Positions 24,632-33,062 of a DNA stretch of 64,000 bases are shown one piece after another. Origin of the DNA: Rhodoferax sp. OV413 (GTDB lineage: Bacteria > Pseudomonadota > Gammaproteobacteria > Burkholderiales > Burkholderiaceae_C); contig CAMAWD010000016.1 in NCBI GenBank assembly GCA_945861785.1, positions 1 through 64,000 of the forward strand. Direction: 5' to 3'. The stretch's first letter is position 1. The number at the start of each line of letters is the position of its first letter. A program made the translations under genes and the position numbers. The notes below the pieces were generated by a model. That model did not search any database, was not told the origin of the DNA, and was given only the letters and a program-made list of their open reading frames with translations.

Positions 24632-25425
24632 ATAGGATTTTCAAACGCCATAGGACGCCCCAAGAATGGGCCTGAAAAAGCCCCCGGCCGAGCCCGCAGA
24701 GGGCCGAAGTGCGCAAGTCCGGGCGGATTCAGCGCGCAGTCCGGGCGTCTGCAGGCTCGGGGCTGGCGAGTTGGAAGGTCTTTGAACGTTTCCGGCGCGC
24801 AGGATTGGGCCCTGGTCTCAGGGTTGACCCTGATGTTGGCCATGGCTTGCCGACACAGCACGCAGCGCCACCGGCGGCTGCAGGGTAGCCGCAGCCCGTG
24901 GCGACAGGTGTCCGACAGCGCAAGCGGCTCAAGCAGCGAAGTGCGGCCCCGCCTCGCGCTTGAGCAGCCATGCCCAGCTGATGCGTGCGGGCCCAACTTG
25001 GGCGGTATCGGCTTCGCCGCTGCAGGAACTCCAGCGGGCTCATCACCAGGTGCGTGGTGCCGTCGCGCCAAGGGGTCTTGAGCTTGAGCTCCACCTGGAC
25101 TGCATCATTGAGCTGCACTCTCTCGTCTGCCAGCGCCGGCCGGGTGATGGTGCGGCACAGCTGCTCCAGCCGCTTGCGCTCGTACGCTTCGACCCGCACG
25201 GCCGCGTGCAGACTGAAGCCGTCGATGTCCGAACACAGAAGCTCGCGCGCCATGCCCTCGCGCGCCATCGCGCCGGGCAGGGTCAATACCTTGTGCCCGG
25301 CGCGCTTAGCCTTTGGCGATGCGGCAAGTTATGGCTGCCACCTGCAGTGGCCGCTGGGTGCGCGCTTCGTCCCCGTCGGCGCTGGGCTCAGCCAGCCAGG
25401 TCTGCCCCATCTCCTCGATCAGAAC
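24632..25425 (-). mobile_element. IS91-family element remnant, copy B with its terminal sequence
   Basis: Minus-strand transposase reading from about 25425: MGQTWLAEPSADGDEARTQR, CRIAKG and a stop, then one base shifted KRAGHKVLTLPGAM, LLCSDIDGFSLHAAVRVEA, ERKRLEQLCRTITRPALA and LKTPWRDGTTHLVMSPLEF. There is then a deletion to RISWAWLLKREAGPHFAA and stop near 24950. After the stop comes a ~300-base 3' region ending in the block GGATTTTCAAACGCCATAGG, which recurs at 50041. This is a rolling-circle-type IS whose 5' part is gone. Confidence 0.7.
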
Positions 25426-25472
25426 GCCGTGGCTACTGGGGAACGACGCAAGAGTAAACACCAGCAGCATGG

Positions 25473-25760
25473 GTGATCGCGCTGCCAGCCATTGCAACGA
25501 TCACTGAATGCGAGTTTGACGCCGCACGCGCCTTCCTGGACAGCCGCCACGGTCGCCACTTTGCTGACGAGGTTCGAAACCATTTGCGCAAGGGCAAGGC
25601 CCTGGCCAATGCGGTCAACTCCGCAATCACAGAACGGATGGGCCGGACGTTTGGACGCCAGACCAGCAAGCAATACGGCATCCCGCGCGGTCTGCCCTAC
25701 CTGGCTGGCTTTGTGATCAATTGCGGCATCATCGAAGAGACGACGCCAACCGAGCAGTGA
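25473..25760 (+). CDS. Hypothetical protein, probably missing its start
   Basis: Ninety-five codons with strong protein character: FDAARAFLDSRHGRHFADEV, NHLRKGKALANAVNSAITE and PYLAGFVINCGIIEE. I have an impression of similar small proteins in mobile gene neighbourhoods but do not recognise a named family. The only in-frame start is a GTG just after the IS91 remnant, so the native 5' end may have been lost to that insertion. It converges with the Fic gene, whose stop is two bases away. Confidence 0.5.
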   Translation: MIALPAIATITECEFDAARAFLDSRHGRHFADEVRNHLRKGKALANAVNSAITERMGRTFGRQTSKQYGIPRGLPYLAGFVINCGIIEETTPTEQ

Positions 25761-25761
25761 A

Positions 25762-26883
25762 TCAGGTTATTGGTTTCAATTCGTAGCTGGTGCTGCGACC
25801 ACCGGATGTGGACTTCATCAGCACACCGCGACCGAGCAGATCGGTAATGTCTCGCAGCGCGGTGTCTGGTGAACACTTGGCGATCACCGCCCACTTGCTG
25901 CTGGTGAGTTTGCCTTCAAAACCGTCCAGCAGTTTGTTGAGCAGTTTGATTTGGCGCTCATTCATGGAAGTGCCAACCCAGCGCCGCCAGAAATTGGCCT
26001 TAACCAGTACGCCCGAGAGCGTCTCATGCGCACCTTGTATGGCGCGCAGCAAGCAGCCCAGGAACCATTCCAGCCAATCGCCTACATCGAGCGTCCCCTT
26101 TTGGGTGTGCTCCAGCATGTCGTAGTAATCCTTGCGCTCACGCTGGATCTGGGCCGACAGGCTGTAGAAGCGCTTTGATGACTGTTCGGCCCGGGCCAGT
26201 GCCATGTCGCCCACGGCGCGTGCCATCCGCCCGTTGCCGTCTTCAAAGGGATGGATGGTGACAAACCATAGGTGGGCCAGGCCAGCCTTGATGACCGGGT
26301 CGTCCTGCTGATCGACGTCCAGCCAAAGCAAAAAATCAGATAACTCGGCATCAAGCGAGGCAGCAGGCGGCGCCTCGTAATGCACTTTGCGCCGGTGCAC
26401 GGGGCCAGAGACCACTTGCATCGCACCCTGTGCATCGTCGCGAAGGGTGCCGACGCGGATCACGCGCAGTCCACTAAAGCCGGTCGGAAACATCGCTGCA
26501 TGCCAGCCAAACAGCCGCTCGGGCGTCAGACGGGTCTGATACTGCTGGGTGGCGTCGAGCACCATATCGACGACGCCCTCGACGTGACGGTCAGCACCAG
26601 CCAGTGCACCGATGTCCACACCCAGGCGCCGGGCCAGCGATGAGCGAACTGACTCCGCATTGAGCATCTCGCCTTCGATCTCGCTGCTCTTGAGCACATC
26701 CTCGGTCAACACCTGCAGGGTGGCCTGATCGCGCAAGTCCATACCCAGATCGTGCATGCGACCGAGTAAATTGCCCTGCGCCTGGTGTACTTGCGCCAAC
26801 AAGCGGGCGAGCCTTTGCAGGTCATACGCCCAGTGTGGCCAGTTGTCTTGCTGCCAGATGTACCGTTTATATCCGCCAATCAT
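25762..26883 (-). CDS. Fic-domain AMP-transferase-like protein with built-in inhibitory motif
   Basis: A protein of 373 residues. The Fic motif HPFEDGNGRMAR is complete, so the protein should transfer a nucleotide, usually AMP, to target hydroxyls. An N-terminal LKSSEIEGE matches the inhibitory (S/T)xxxE(G/N) helix, making this a class II self-inhibited Fic with an N-terminal DUF4172-like region; the C-terminus looks like a winged helix (IAKCSPDTALRDITDLLGRG). ATG 26883 is preferred over GTG 26907 because the latter sits inside the operator palindrome. Likely self-regulating; target unknown. Confidence 0.8.
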   Translation of the reverse strand: MIGGYKRYIWQQDNWPHWAYDLQRLARLLAQVHQAQGNLLGRMHDLGMDLRDQATLQVLTEDVLKSSEIEGEMLNAESVRSSLARRLGVDIGALAGADRHVEGVVDMVLDATQQYQTRLTPERLFGWHAAMFPTGFSGLRVIRVGTLRDDAQGAMQVVSGPVHRRKVHYEAPPAASLDAELSDFLLWLDVDQQDDPVIKAGLAHLWFVTIHPFEDGNGRMARAVGDMALARAEQSSKRFYSLSAQIQRERKDYYDMLEHTQKGTLDVGDWLEWFLGCLLRAIQGAHETLSGVLVKANFWRRWVGTSMNERQIKLLNKLLDGFEGKLTSSKWAVIAKCSPDTALRDITDLLGRGVLMKSTSGGRSTSYELKPIT

Positions 26884-26902
26884 GCGGAAATTATGGCTGG
26901 AA

Positions 26903-26930
26903 TTCACCGCAAGGTGAAGTTATTCACCGC
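26903..26930 (-). promoter_or_regulatory. Palindrome and direct repeat upstream of the Fic gene
   Basis: TTCACC-GCAA-GGTGAA is a perfect inverted repeat, and TTCACCGC is repeated 20 bases on; a third, TCACCGC, occurs near 26960. Three evenly placed half sites next to a Fic protein with a winged-helix-like tail suggest an autoregulated promoter. Confidence 0.5.
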
Positions 26931-27067
26931 AAAATATGCATTTTTTGATGGGCGCAATCACCGCATACCCATGTCATTCAGCACGACTGCGTCACGCTTG
27001 ATCTTCGGTTTCCTGGCCAACGGTGCCAACATCGCCGTAAACATTCGGTGAACCCGTAGCCTGCCGG

Positions 27068-27428
27068 CTATGCGCAAAGCACGTTGGCGAAGTTCTTGCG
27101 CAGTGGGTACAGCCAGATATCTTTGATGGGGATGGGTTGTTTGTGGCTGGTGGATTTCTTGCCGCACCTGGCGGTGCGACTCGTTCCACAGGCGCGAGGG
27201 CGCAGTGCCGCCCACCGGGCGCAGCGTCAAGGGGCCAAGCTCGTGTACGGGCTGCTGCACCGATGCCTGGGGATCGCTCAGTGGGGTGGGCGGGAAATGG
27301 GGCTTGCTTCCTGGTTTGAGCAGTTGCGAGGGCGGCAAGGTGATCAAGCCGTCAGACTGCATGCGCAGCAGCGCCACGCGGCAGGTCATGTCCTTGATCT
27401 CTCCGTTGGGCTTGACCCAGGCGAACAT
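27068..27428 (-). pseudogene. DUF4338 (DruA-family) gene with a large internal deletion
   Basis: The minus strand reads MTCRVALLRMQSDGLITLPP, then LTLRPVGGTAPSRLWNE, the N-terminal portion of DUF4338 proteins. The reading then jumps, with a frame change, to QPIPIKDIWLYPLRKNF and a stop, the family C-terminus (xKDIWLxPLRxxW). The whole central domain is deleted. Its 5' side is cut at 27428, exactly where the integrase fragment begins on the plus strand. Confidence 0.6.
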
Positions 27429-27614
27429 GGCTTTCGTTCGACGTTTCGCGACTGGGCTGGCGAGACCACGGCCTACCCGCGTGAAGTCGTCGAGCATGCC
27501 CTGGCGCATCAGCTCAAGGACCAGGCCGAGGCCGCCTATGCACGCGGCACCTTGTTCGACAAGCGCCGAGGGCTGATGTCCGATTGGGCGACTTTCTGTG
27601 ATACGGCGGCCTGA
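27426..27614 (+). pseudogene. Tyrosine-recombinase integrase, C-terminal fragment
   Basis: The reading HGFRSTFRDWAGE, EVVEHALAH and EAAYARGTLFDKRRGLMSDW contains the HxxR box, second histidine and catalytic tyrosine region of prophage/ICE-type integrases. The N-terminal DNA-binding and core parts are absent; the preceding frame is antisense to the DUF4338 remnant. It shows that an integrative element once ended near here. The 3' flank (27615-27766) has no tRNA gene. Confidence 0.7.
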
Positions 27615-27766
27615 GCCGTGAAGCACGCATTGCTGCCATATTTCCCCTGTTTGCGGCGATTGTCCCTTTCGTCTGTTGGCACCGATGCGGATTTGACCTA
27701 TCTGCCGACTTTGGGAATAGGATTTCTGTTGGAGTTCATGACATCGCCGCGCGTTTCAATAGCTCC

Positions 27767-27953
27767 GTGAGTGGCGAACCCAGCACGTCTGCGGCCATCT
27801 CTGTGTCGTACAACGCGTATCCAACCGCCATCAGCATGGCAGCGACTCCCAATGCTTCGGCATACGGCGCGCCCGTCTCCCTCATTGCCACATTTTCCGC
27901 CTACTACTTGTCTCCGAGCATCGGCTTCTGCCCACAGGGCTCAGTCAAATTTC
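27767..27953 (+). pseudogene. Bacterial Ig-like domain remnant
   Basis: The plus strand reads TAISMAATPNASAYGAPVSL then IATFSAYYLSPS and GSVKF. The pattern ATPNxSxYGxPVxLxATxS...GSVxF is typical of Big_3_5-type Ig-like domains of surface proteins. No signal peptide or further repeats remain, and the reading runs antisense into the end of the next gene. It is a leftover of an adhesin-type gene. Confidence 0.4.
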
Positions 27954-28005
27954 CTGTATTTCGAATTCCGTTTTTCCCCATGGAATTGTTATGCGATGGC
28001 TCTCT

Positions 28006-29376
28006 TTATCGGCCAGTACGATAGTTCTCACGTGCATCGTCGGATATCGGACATGGTCCCACCGTAGCACGTACCTCCGTCTGCACGTGGCGTTCGACAT
28101 TGGGTTTGCGTGATCCGCCGTCCGGCTCCCCCCAGACGATCGTGATATCTGTGCCAGGTTCGCTGACGCTTTCGTCAATCATGGCCAGCGATATCCAACG
28201 GCGGAAATTGGAGGTGTAAATCGGATAGCAAGAAATGCCAACCATCTTGCCTGCCCGGGTGACCATGTCGTAAGGCAGAGTCGCATAGTGCGATGCGGGA
28301 ATATCCATGAATTTTGCCCGGTCACCTTTCTGGAACAAAGTTGAAAAGATCCGGATCACGTCGTCGTTGTTCCACGACAGCGTCACTTTGCGCCGATGCG
28401 GTCTGTCCTTGAGTCTGATCAGTGCGTCACGTCCAACGAATTCATGGTCAAAATTCAGTATGTGACCGTACCCGAGATCCCATGGCGTGAGGTAGTAGTC
28501 CTCAATGTTGCTCGAGACAAAGCTGCCTCCAAGGGAGGCATTGGCCTCGAAGCCATCGGCCTTGAGCCACTGACGATACGCCTTCATTTTTTCACCGGTA
28601 TAGATGGCAGGCATTGGCGATGGGATCCATCCCGATTCATGCGCCACGGTGGAGTAGGTCTTGGCCCCCGCCTGCAACAGACCGAATTCCTGTCCAGCCT
28701 CAAGGATTGCCGCCTTGACTTCCTCACCCTCCGCCCATGGGCCGAAGAGTTCAAGGCCCGGGGCACCCGCCATCCCATGGCGCAGCGCCCGCACCGGTCG
28801 GCCAGCGACCTTGATTTGCCCCATGTTGAAAAACCTGATCTCCGGGATCGGGCCACCGTTCACTTTTTCCAGTATCTTCCATGCGTTGGGTCCCTGCACC
28901 TCGTAGCGGTAGCCCTTGCGCTGGCCAGTATTGACAAGACTGCGGTCGTCGCGATCGACCGTGACGTCATAGCCACCAGTCTCCGCATGGAACTCGACCC
29001 AGTTACCGGCGGCAGGACGGTTCACGATATTGACCTTGTATTCCTCCAGTCCGAACAAGATGGCATCACCAATGACATATCCGTCGTAGTTGCACACGAC
29101 AAACTGCTTGGCCTTGTCGCGCCCGAAGTTCTTGAACGAGTTGACGCCGAGGTCAGACAGAAGTCGCTTGACATCCGGACCCTCGATGTAGTGGTCGGTC
29201 ATGTGGTACGACTGGTCGAGAAGAACCGCCGTCTTGCGCCAGGCCTCCTGTTCATCGCGCCAATTGGTGAATTCGCTCTTGATCGGGAACACATAGGGGC
29301 CAACCTGCGCGTTGCGCAGCATGTCAACCGGGTTGCCGGACTGCCGGATCTTGTCCTCGAGTGAGGGGGTGGTCAT
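28006..29376 (-). CDS. LigM-like tetrahydrofolate-dependent O-demethylase (GcvT family)
   Basis: A 456-residue GcvT/aminomethyltransferase-fold protein that matches the LigM/DesA family along its length. Shared blocks include VGPYVFPIKSEFTNWRDEQ, FFNMGQIKVAGRPVRALRHG, GAPGLELFGPWAEG, SGWIPSPMPAIYTGEKMKAY, SLGGSFVSSNIEDYYLTPW and VTLSWNNDDV. LigM transfers the methyl of vanillate or 3-O-methylgallate to tetrahydrofolate. Substrate here is unknown; neighbours suggest a nitrogen-containing compound. ATG 29376 has AAGGA at proper distance. It diverges from the liv transporter operon, across a shared 323-base promoter region. No metF or formyl-THF genes are adjacent. Confidence 0.8.
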   Translation of the reverse strand: MTTPSLEDKIRQSGNPVDMLRNAQVGPYVFPIKSEFTNWRDEQEAWRKTAVLLDQSYHMTDHYIEGPDVKRLLSDLGVNSFKNFGRDKAKQFVVCNYDGYVIGDAILFGLEEYKVNIVNRPAAGNWVEFHAETGGYDVTVDRDDRSLVNTGQRKGYRYEVQGPNAWKILEKVNGGPIPEIRFFNMGQIKVAGRPVRALRHGMAGAPGLELFGPWAEGEEVKAAILEAGQEFGLLQAGAKTYSTVAHESGWIPSPMPAIYTGEKMKAYRQWLKADGFEANASLGGSFVSSNIEDYYLTPWDLGYGHILNFDHEFVGRDALIRLKDRPHRRKVTLSWNNDDVIRIFSTLFQKGDRAKFMDIPASHYATLPYDMVTRAGKMVGISCYPIYTSNFRRWISLAMIDESVSEPGTDITIVWGEPDGGSRKPNVERHVQTEVRATVGPCPISDDARENYRTGR

Positions 29377-29699
29377 TGTGTAGTTCCTTTGCGCGTCGTA
29401 ATCAGAGGGTTTGCTCGGTCCGCGAGTGTTGCAGCAGTCGACAGTCAGACCAGTCTTGTCTTCACTTCGGCTTCTTCCAGTCCACCACCAAACTCAAACT
29501 TGGCTTGCCAGAGAACCGAATTCTTTCCTAACGTCCAATAGGCTGTGTTCCAAAATGCTCCTTTGGAATATCCAATTCGCTTATCGACCGGTGAACCCTT
29601 TACCCCTTCGATAAGCAAATTAGGCGGGAATTGCAGCAATAGGCATTGGCCTGTGGCGCGCTCCCGTGGGTAACATCTCGGTCGTTCCATCCATGTTCC
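29377..29699. promoter_or_regulatory. Divergent promoter region between ligM-like and livH
   Basis: A 323-base gap with no gene, AT-richer than its flanks, where promoters of both directions must lie. An imperfect inverted repeat (AATCCAATTCGCTTATCG / CGATAAGCAAATTAGGC, about 29567-29625) is present. The LysR regulator at 36706 is the obvious candidate to bind here. Confidence 0.4.
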
Positions 29700-30560
29700 A
29701 TGCAGGCCCTCCCAAGCATTCTGATCAACGGCATCGCGTCGGCGATGATCCTGTACATCATCGCGATCGGACTGTCTCTCACTATGGGCCTGATGGGCTT
29801 CGCCAACCTCGCGCACTGTGTATTTGCCTGCGCCGGGGGATACGCGGCGATCTGGGCGATGCAACGGCTCGGGTTGAATTTCTGGCTCGCACTGGGGTTC
29901 GCAAGCGTGGTAGTTGCACTGCTGGCGGTGCCGATCGAACGCTGGTTTTACGCCCGCCTGTACGGCGCCTCGGAACTGGACCAGGTCCTGTTCACCATCG
30001 GTCTTGTGTTCATTTCGATGGCTACCGCCAAGTTCCTGTTCGGTTCTTCACCGCTCAACATCGCTATTCCGGAAGCACTGCAAGGACAGGTCGAGCTGGC
30101 ATCCGGGTCGATCCCGGCCTATCGCGTCGCCATCATCGCGGCTGGAATTGTGCTGTTTGCATCGATCTGGCTGGTCGTGGAGAAGACTCCGGTAGGCGCG
30201 CAGTTGCGCGCCGCCGTCGATAACCGCCGGATTGCCGAGGCAGTGGGCGTGCGCACCGACCGGCTGTTCACATTCACCTTTGCTCTTGGCAGCGGCCTGG
30301 CGGCGTTGGGCGGCGCAATCGGTGCCGAGGTGCTTCCGATTCGCCCGTCGTATGCGTTCGACCAGCTCAACTATGTGCTGATCGTTGTGTCGGTGGGTGG
30401 CCTCGGAACCTTGCACGGCCCGTTCCTGGCCGCATTGCTGCTAGGTGTGGGCGATACGGTTTGCAAGTACTTTCTGCCCGAGTTTGGTGCCTTTTTCATC
30501 TTTGCCGCGATGATCTCCATACTGTTGTGGCGCCCAAGCGGGCTGTTCGGCATCAAATGA
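29700..30560 (+). CDS. livH: Branched-chain amino-acid-type ABC transporter permease LivH
   Basis: A 286-residue membrane protein with about eight hydrophobic segments and the LivH signature GLSLTMGLMGFANLAHCVF near residue 23 and NRRIAEAVGVRTDRLF near residue 175. It forms the inner-membrane channel with LivM. ATG 29700 was chosen because the first membrane helix starts at once; upstream codons are not hydrophobic. It overlaps livM by four bases (ATGA). First gene of a five-gene liv operon whose solute is probably an amino acid-like or aromatic acid compound handled by the neighbouring enzymes. Confidence 0.88.
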   Translation: MQALPSILINGIASAMILYIIAIGLSLTMGLMGFANLAHCVFACAGGYAAIWAMQRLGLNFWLALGFASVVVALLAVPIERWFYARLYGASELDQVLFTIGLVFISMATAKFLFGSSPLNIAIPEALQGQVELASGSIPAYRVAIIAAGIVLFASIWLVVEKTPVGAQLRAAVDNRRIAEAVGVRTDRLFTFTFALGSGLAALGGAIGAEVLPIRPSYAFDQLNYVLIVVSVGGLGTLHGPFLAALLLGVGDTVCKYFLPEFGAFFIFAAMISILLWRPSGLFGIK

Positions 30561-31549
30561 GCGCCAGGCCAGACAACGCCCCGTCGACACTGGCGACCCG
30601 CCATCGGATCCGCATGGCCGACATTGCGCCATGGGTGATTGCGTTGGCGGCCTTCTTTCTATTCCCGAGACATCTGCAACTCGGGACGCAGGTGATGATC
30701 ATGGTGCTGTTTGCCTTGTCGCTGGATCTGTTGCTTGGCTACGCAGGCATTGTGACGCTGGGGCACGCTGCCTTCTTCGGCATTGGCGCCTACTGCAGTG
30801 GCATCCTGTCGGTGCGCCTCGCCATCCACGACCCGCTGATGGGCTTGCTTGTGTCAGCGGCCCTCGCCGGTGTGGCGGGAATTGCGGTCGGGGCCTTGGT
30901 GCTGCGCACGCGCGGACTGACCCTCCTGATGTTGACCCTTGGAATCCTTCTGATGCTTGCGGAGGCTGCCAATCGGGCGGCCTGGCTCACCGGGGGAGCC
31001 GATGGGCTGCAGGGCGTAGCCATTGGCCGGTTGTTTGGCCTGTTCGAGTGGGATCTGTACGGTCGCACGACCTACCTGTACTGCGTGGCGGTAACATTTA
31101 TCGCTTTCGTTTTCGTGCGCACCGTGGTGATGTCGCCATTTGGCAGGTCATTGGTCGGGATTCGTGAAAATCCGGAGCGAATGGAAGCGATCGGAACGCC
31201 GGTGCGGCAGCGACAGGTCGTTGCCTATGGTCTGGCAGCGATGCTGGCTGGCGTTGCCGGCGCCTTGAACGCGCAGACGAACCAGTTCGTCGCGCTGAAC
31301 GTGCTGTCGTTTGAGCTCTCCGGCGCGGTGCTGATCATGCTGATCCTTGGCGGCACCGGGCGTCTGTATGGTGCGTTCGTGGGCGCACCGATTTACATGA
31401 TCGCTGCTGACTGGTTCGCTCGCCTGGACCCGACCTACTGGCTGTTCTGGATCGGCGCGATGCTGGTCGCATTGGTGATGTTTGCGCGAGGCGGCTTCCT
31501 CGGATTGTGGGACAAGCTGTCGGTGGCGCGCGTCGCGGGCCGAACCTGA
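30557..31549 (+). CDS. livM: ABC transporter permease LivM
   Basis: A 330-residue membrane protein: LSLDLLLGYAGIVTLGHAAF is the LivM signature, FFGIGAYCSG follows, and FGRSLVGIRENPERMEAIG is the cytoplasmic loop that contacts the ATPases. About ten hydrophobic segments are visible. ATG 30557 overlaps the livH stop, and livG starts three bases after its stop, so the genes are tightly coupled. Confidence 0.88.
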   Translation: MSARPDNAPSTLATRHRIRMADIAPWVIALAAFFLFPRHLQLGTQVMIMVLFALSLDLLLGYAGIVTLGHAAFFGIGAYCSGILSVRLAIHDPLMGLLVSAALAGVAGIAVGALVLRTRGLTLLMLTLGILLMLAEAANRAAWLTGGADGLQGVAIGRLFGLFEWDLYGRTTYLYCVAVTFIAFVFVRTVVMSPFGRSLVGIRENPERMEAIGTPVRQRQVVAYGLAAMLAGVAGALNAQTNQFVALNVLSFELSGAVLIMLILGGTGRLYGAFVGAPIYMIAADWFARLDPTYWLFWIGAMLVALVMFARGGFLGLWDKLSVARVAGRT

Positions 31550-31551
31550 TC

Positions 31552-32313
31552 ATGACGGCCGCGCTTCAGACCATCGGATTGTGCCGGCAGTTCGGCGCAT
31601 TGGTGGTGGCGTCCGACATCACGTTCAGCCTGGAACCGGGCGCCCGGCATGCATTGATTGGCCCCAATGGCGCCGGCAAGACCACGTTTGTCAATCTGGT
31701 GACCGGGCGCCTCGCCCCAAGTGCCGGACGCGTGCTGCTCGCCGGTGAGGATGTGACCCATCTGGCCCAGGCGCGTCGCGTGCAACGCGGACTGGTACGC
31801 ACGTTTCAGATCAGCACTCTGTGCATGGGCTTGACCGTGCTCGAAAATATGGCGCTTGCAGTGTGCGAACGTCGCCAGCTCGCGTGGCGCCTGCTGCGGC
31901 CATTGGGGTCCTATGACGCGGTACTCGACGAGTCGCTGCGATTGCTGCGGCAATTCGGACTGGATTCGGATGCGAATCGCATCGTGGGCAAACTTGCCTA
32001 TGGCGAGCAACGCCTGGTGGAGATTGCGCTTGCGCTGGCCCTGCAGCCGAAGGTGCTGCTGCTCGACGAGCCGGCCGCAGGCGTCCCGGAGCGCGATAGC
32101 GTGCGCATCCTGGAGAACTTGGCGCTGCTGCCCGCCGAGATTGCCATCCTGATCATCGAACACGACATGGACATCGTGTTCAGATTCGCCAGCCATATTA
32201 CCGTGCTCGACCAAGGGCGCGTGATTGCGCATGGGAGCGCGCAGGAGATCGCCGCCAACGACCTGGTGCAGTCGGTCTATTTCGGCAACAGCCCAGGACA
32301 CACACATGCCTGA
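31552..32313 (+). CDS. livG: ABC transporter ATP-binding protein LivG
   Basis: A 253-residue ATPase: Walker A LIGPNGAGKTTF, the Q-loop region GLVRTFQIST, a signature motif LAYGEQRLVEIALALA (the C-loop is YGEQR instead of LSGGQ, usual for LivG) and Walker B KVLLLDEPAAG. Together with LivF it drives import. The start ATG 31552 fits domain start; it overlaps livF by eight bases. Confidence 0.88.
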   Translation: MTAALQTIGLCRQFGALVVASDITFSLEPGARHALIGPNGAGKTTFVNLVTGRLAPSAGRVLLAGEDVTHLAQARRVQRGLVRTFQISTLCMGLTVLENMALAVCERRQLAWRLLRPLGSYDAVLDESLRLLRQFGLDSDANRIVGKLAYGEQRLVEIALALALQPKVLLLDEPAAGVPERDSVRILENLALLPAEIAILIIEHDMDIVFRFASHITVLDQGRVIAHGSAQEIAANDLVQSVYFGNSPGHTHA

Positions 32314-33022
32314 CGCCGCGCGCACCCAGCTCGAGCTCCGGAACGTCACTGCGGGTTACGGACCGACAGTCGTGCTCGAGCAGGTCTCACTGTCCTTTGC
32401 CGCCGGTGAAACGGTGGCAATCCTGGGTCGCAATGGCGTCGGCAAGACCACGCTGCTGGAAACCATGATGGGTTTCACGACGCACACCGGGGGTGATCTT
32501 CGGTTCGAAGGCGCCACGATCAACGACTGGCCGACCTGGCGGCGTTCCCGTAGTGGAATTTCGGTGGTCCCGCAGCAAAGGGAGGTATTCCCGTCGCTGA
32601 CCGTGGAGGAAAACCTGGGGGTAGCCCGACGCGGTGGGCAGTGGACGCTGGATCGGGCCTACGACCTGTTCCCGCGGCTGTCCGAGCGCCGCAAAAACCG
32701 GGGTAATCAGCTATCGGGCGGCGAGCAGCAAATGCTCGCAGTGGCACGGGCCCTCATGGGAGGCCCGTCGGTTTTGCTGCTCGACGAACCTCTCGAAGGG
32801 CTGGCCCCGATCGTTGTGCATACGCTGGTGCAGGCACTCAAGCGCCTGCGTGCGGAGACTGCGATCACCATGCTGCTGGTCGAGCAACACGCGATGCTGG
32901 CGTTGGAGTTCGCGCCCAGGGCGGTCGCTCTGGTCCGCGGCAAGGTGGCCTATGACGGACCAAGTCATGTGCTTGCGGCTGACACAGGCCGTCTGGCTTC
33001 TTTGCTCGGAGTGGGCAGTTGA
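32306..33022 (+). CDS. livF: ABC transporter ATP-binding protein LivF
   Basis: A 238-residue ATPase with Walker A LGRNGVGKTTLLE, the LivF-type Q-loop VPQQREVFPSLTVEENL, signature LSGGEQQMLAVARAL and Walker B VLLLDEPLEGLAP. ATG 32306 overlaps the livG end. Completes the energising pair of the transporter. Confidence 0.88.
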   Translation: MPDAARTQLELRNVTAGYGPTVVLEQVSLSFAAGETVAILGRNGVGKTTLLETMMGFTTHTGGDLRFEGATINDWPTWRRSRSGISVVPQQREVFPSLTVEENLGVARRGGQWTLDRAYDLFPRLSERRKNRGNQLSGGEQQMLAVARALMGGPSVLLLDEPLEGLAPIVVHTLVQALKRLRAETAITMLLVEQHAMLALEFAPRAVALVRGKVAYDGPSHVLAADTGRLASLLGVGS

Positions 33023-33062
33023 GGCTTTCGTTTTCTTTTACTTAACTTCAAGGAGAGTTGCT

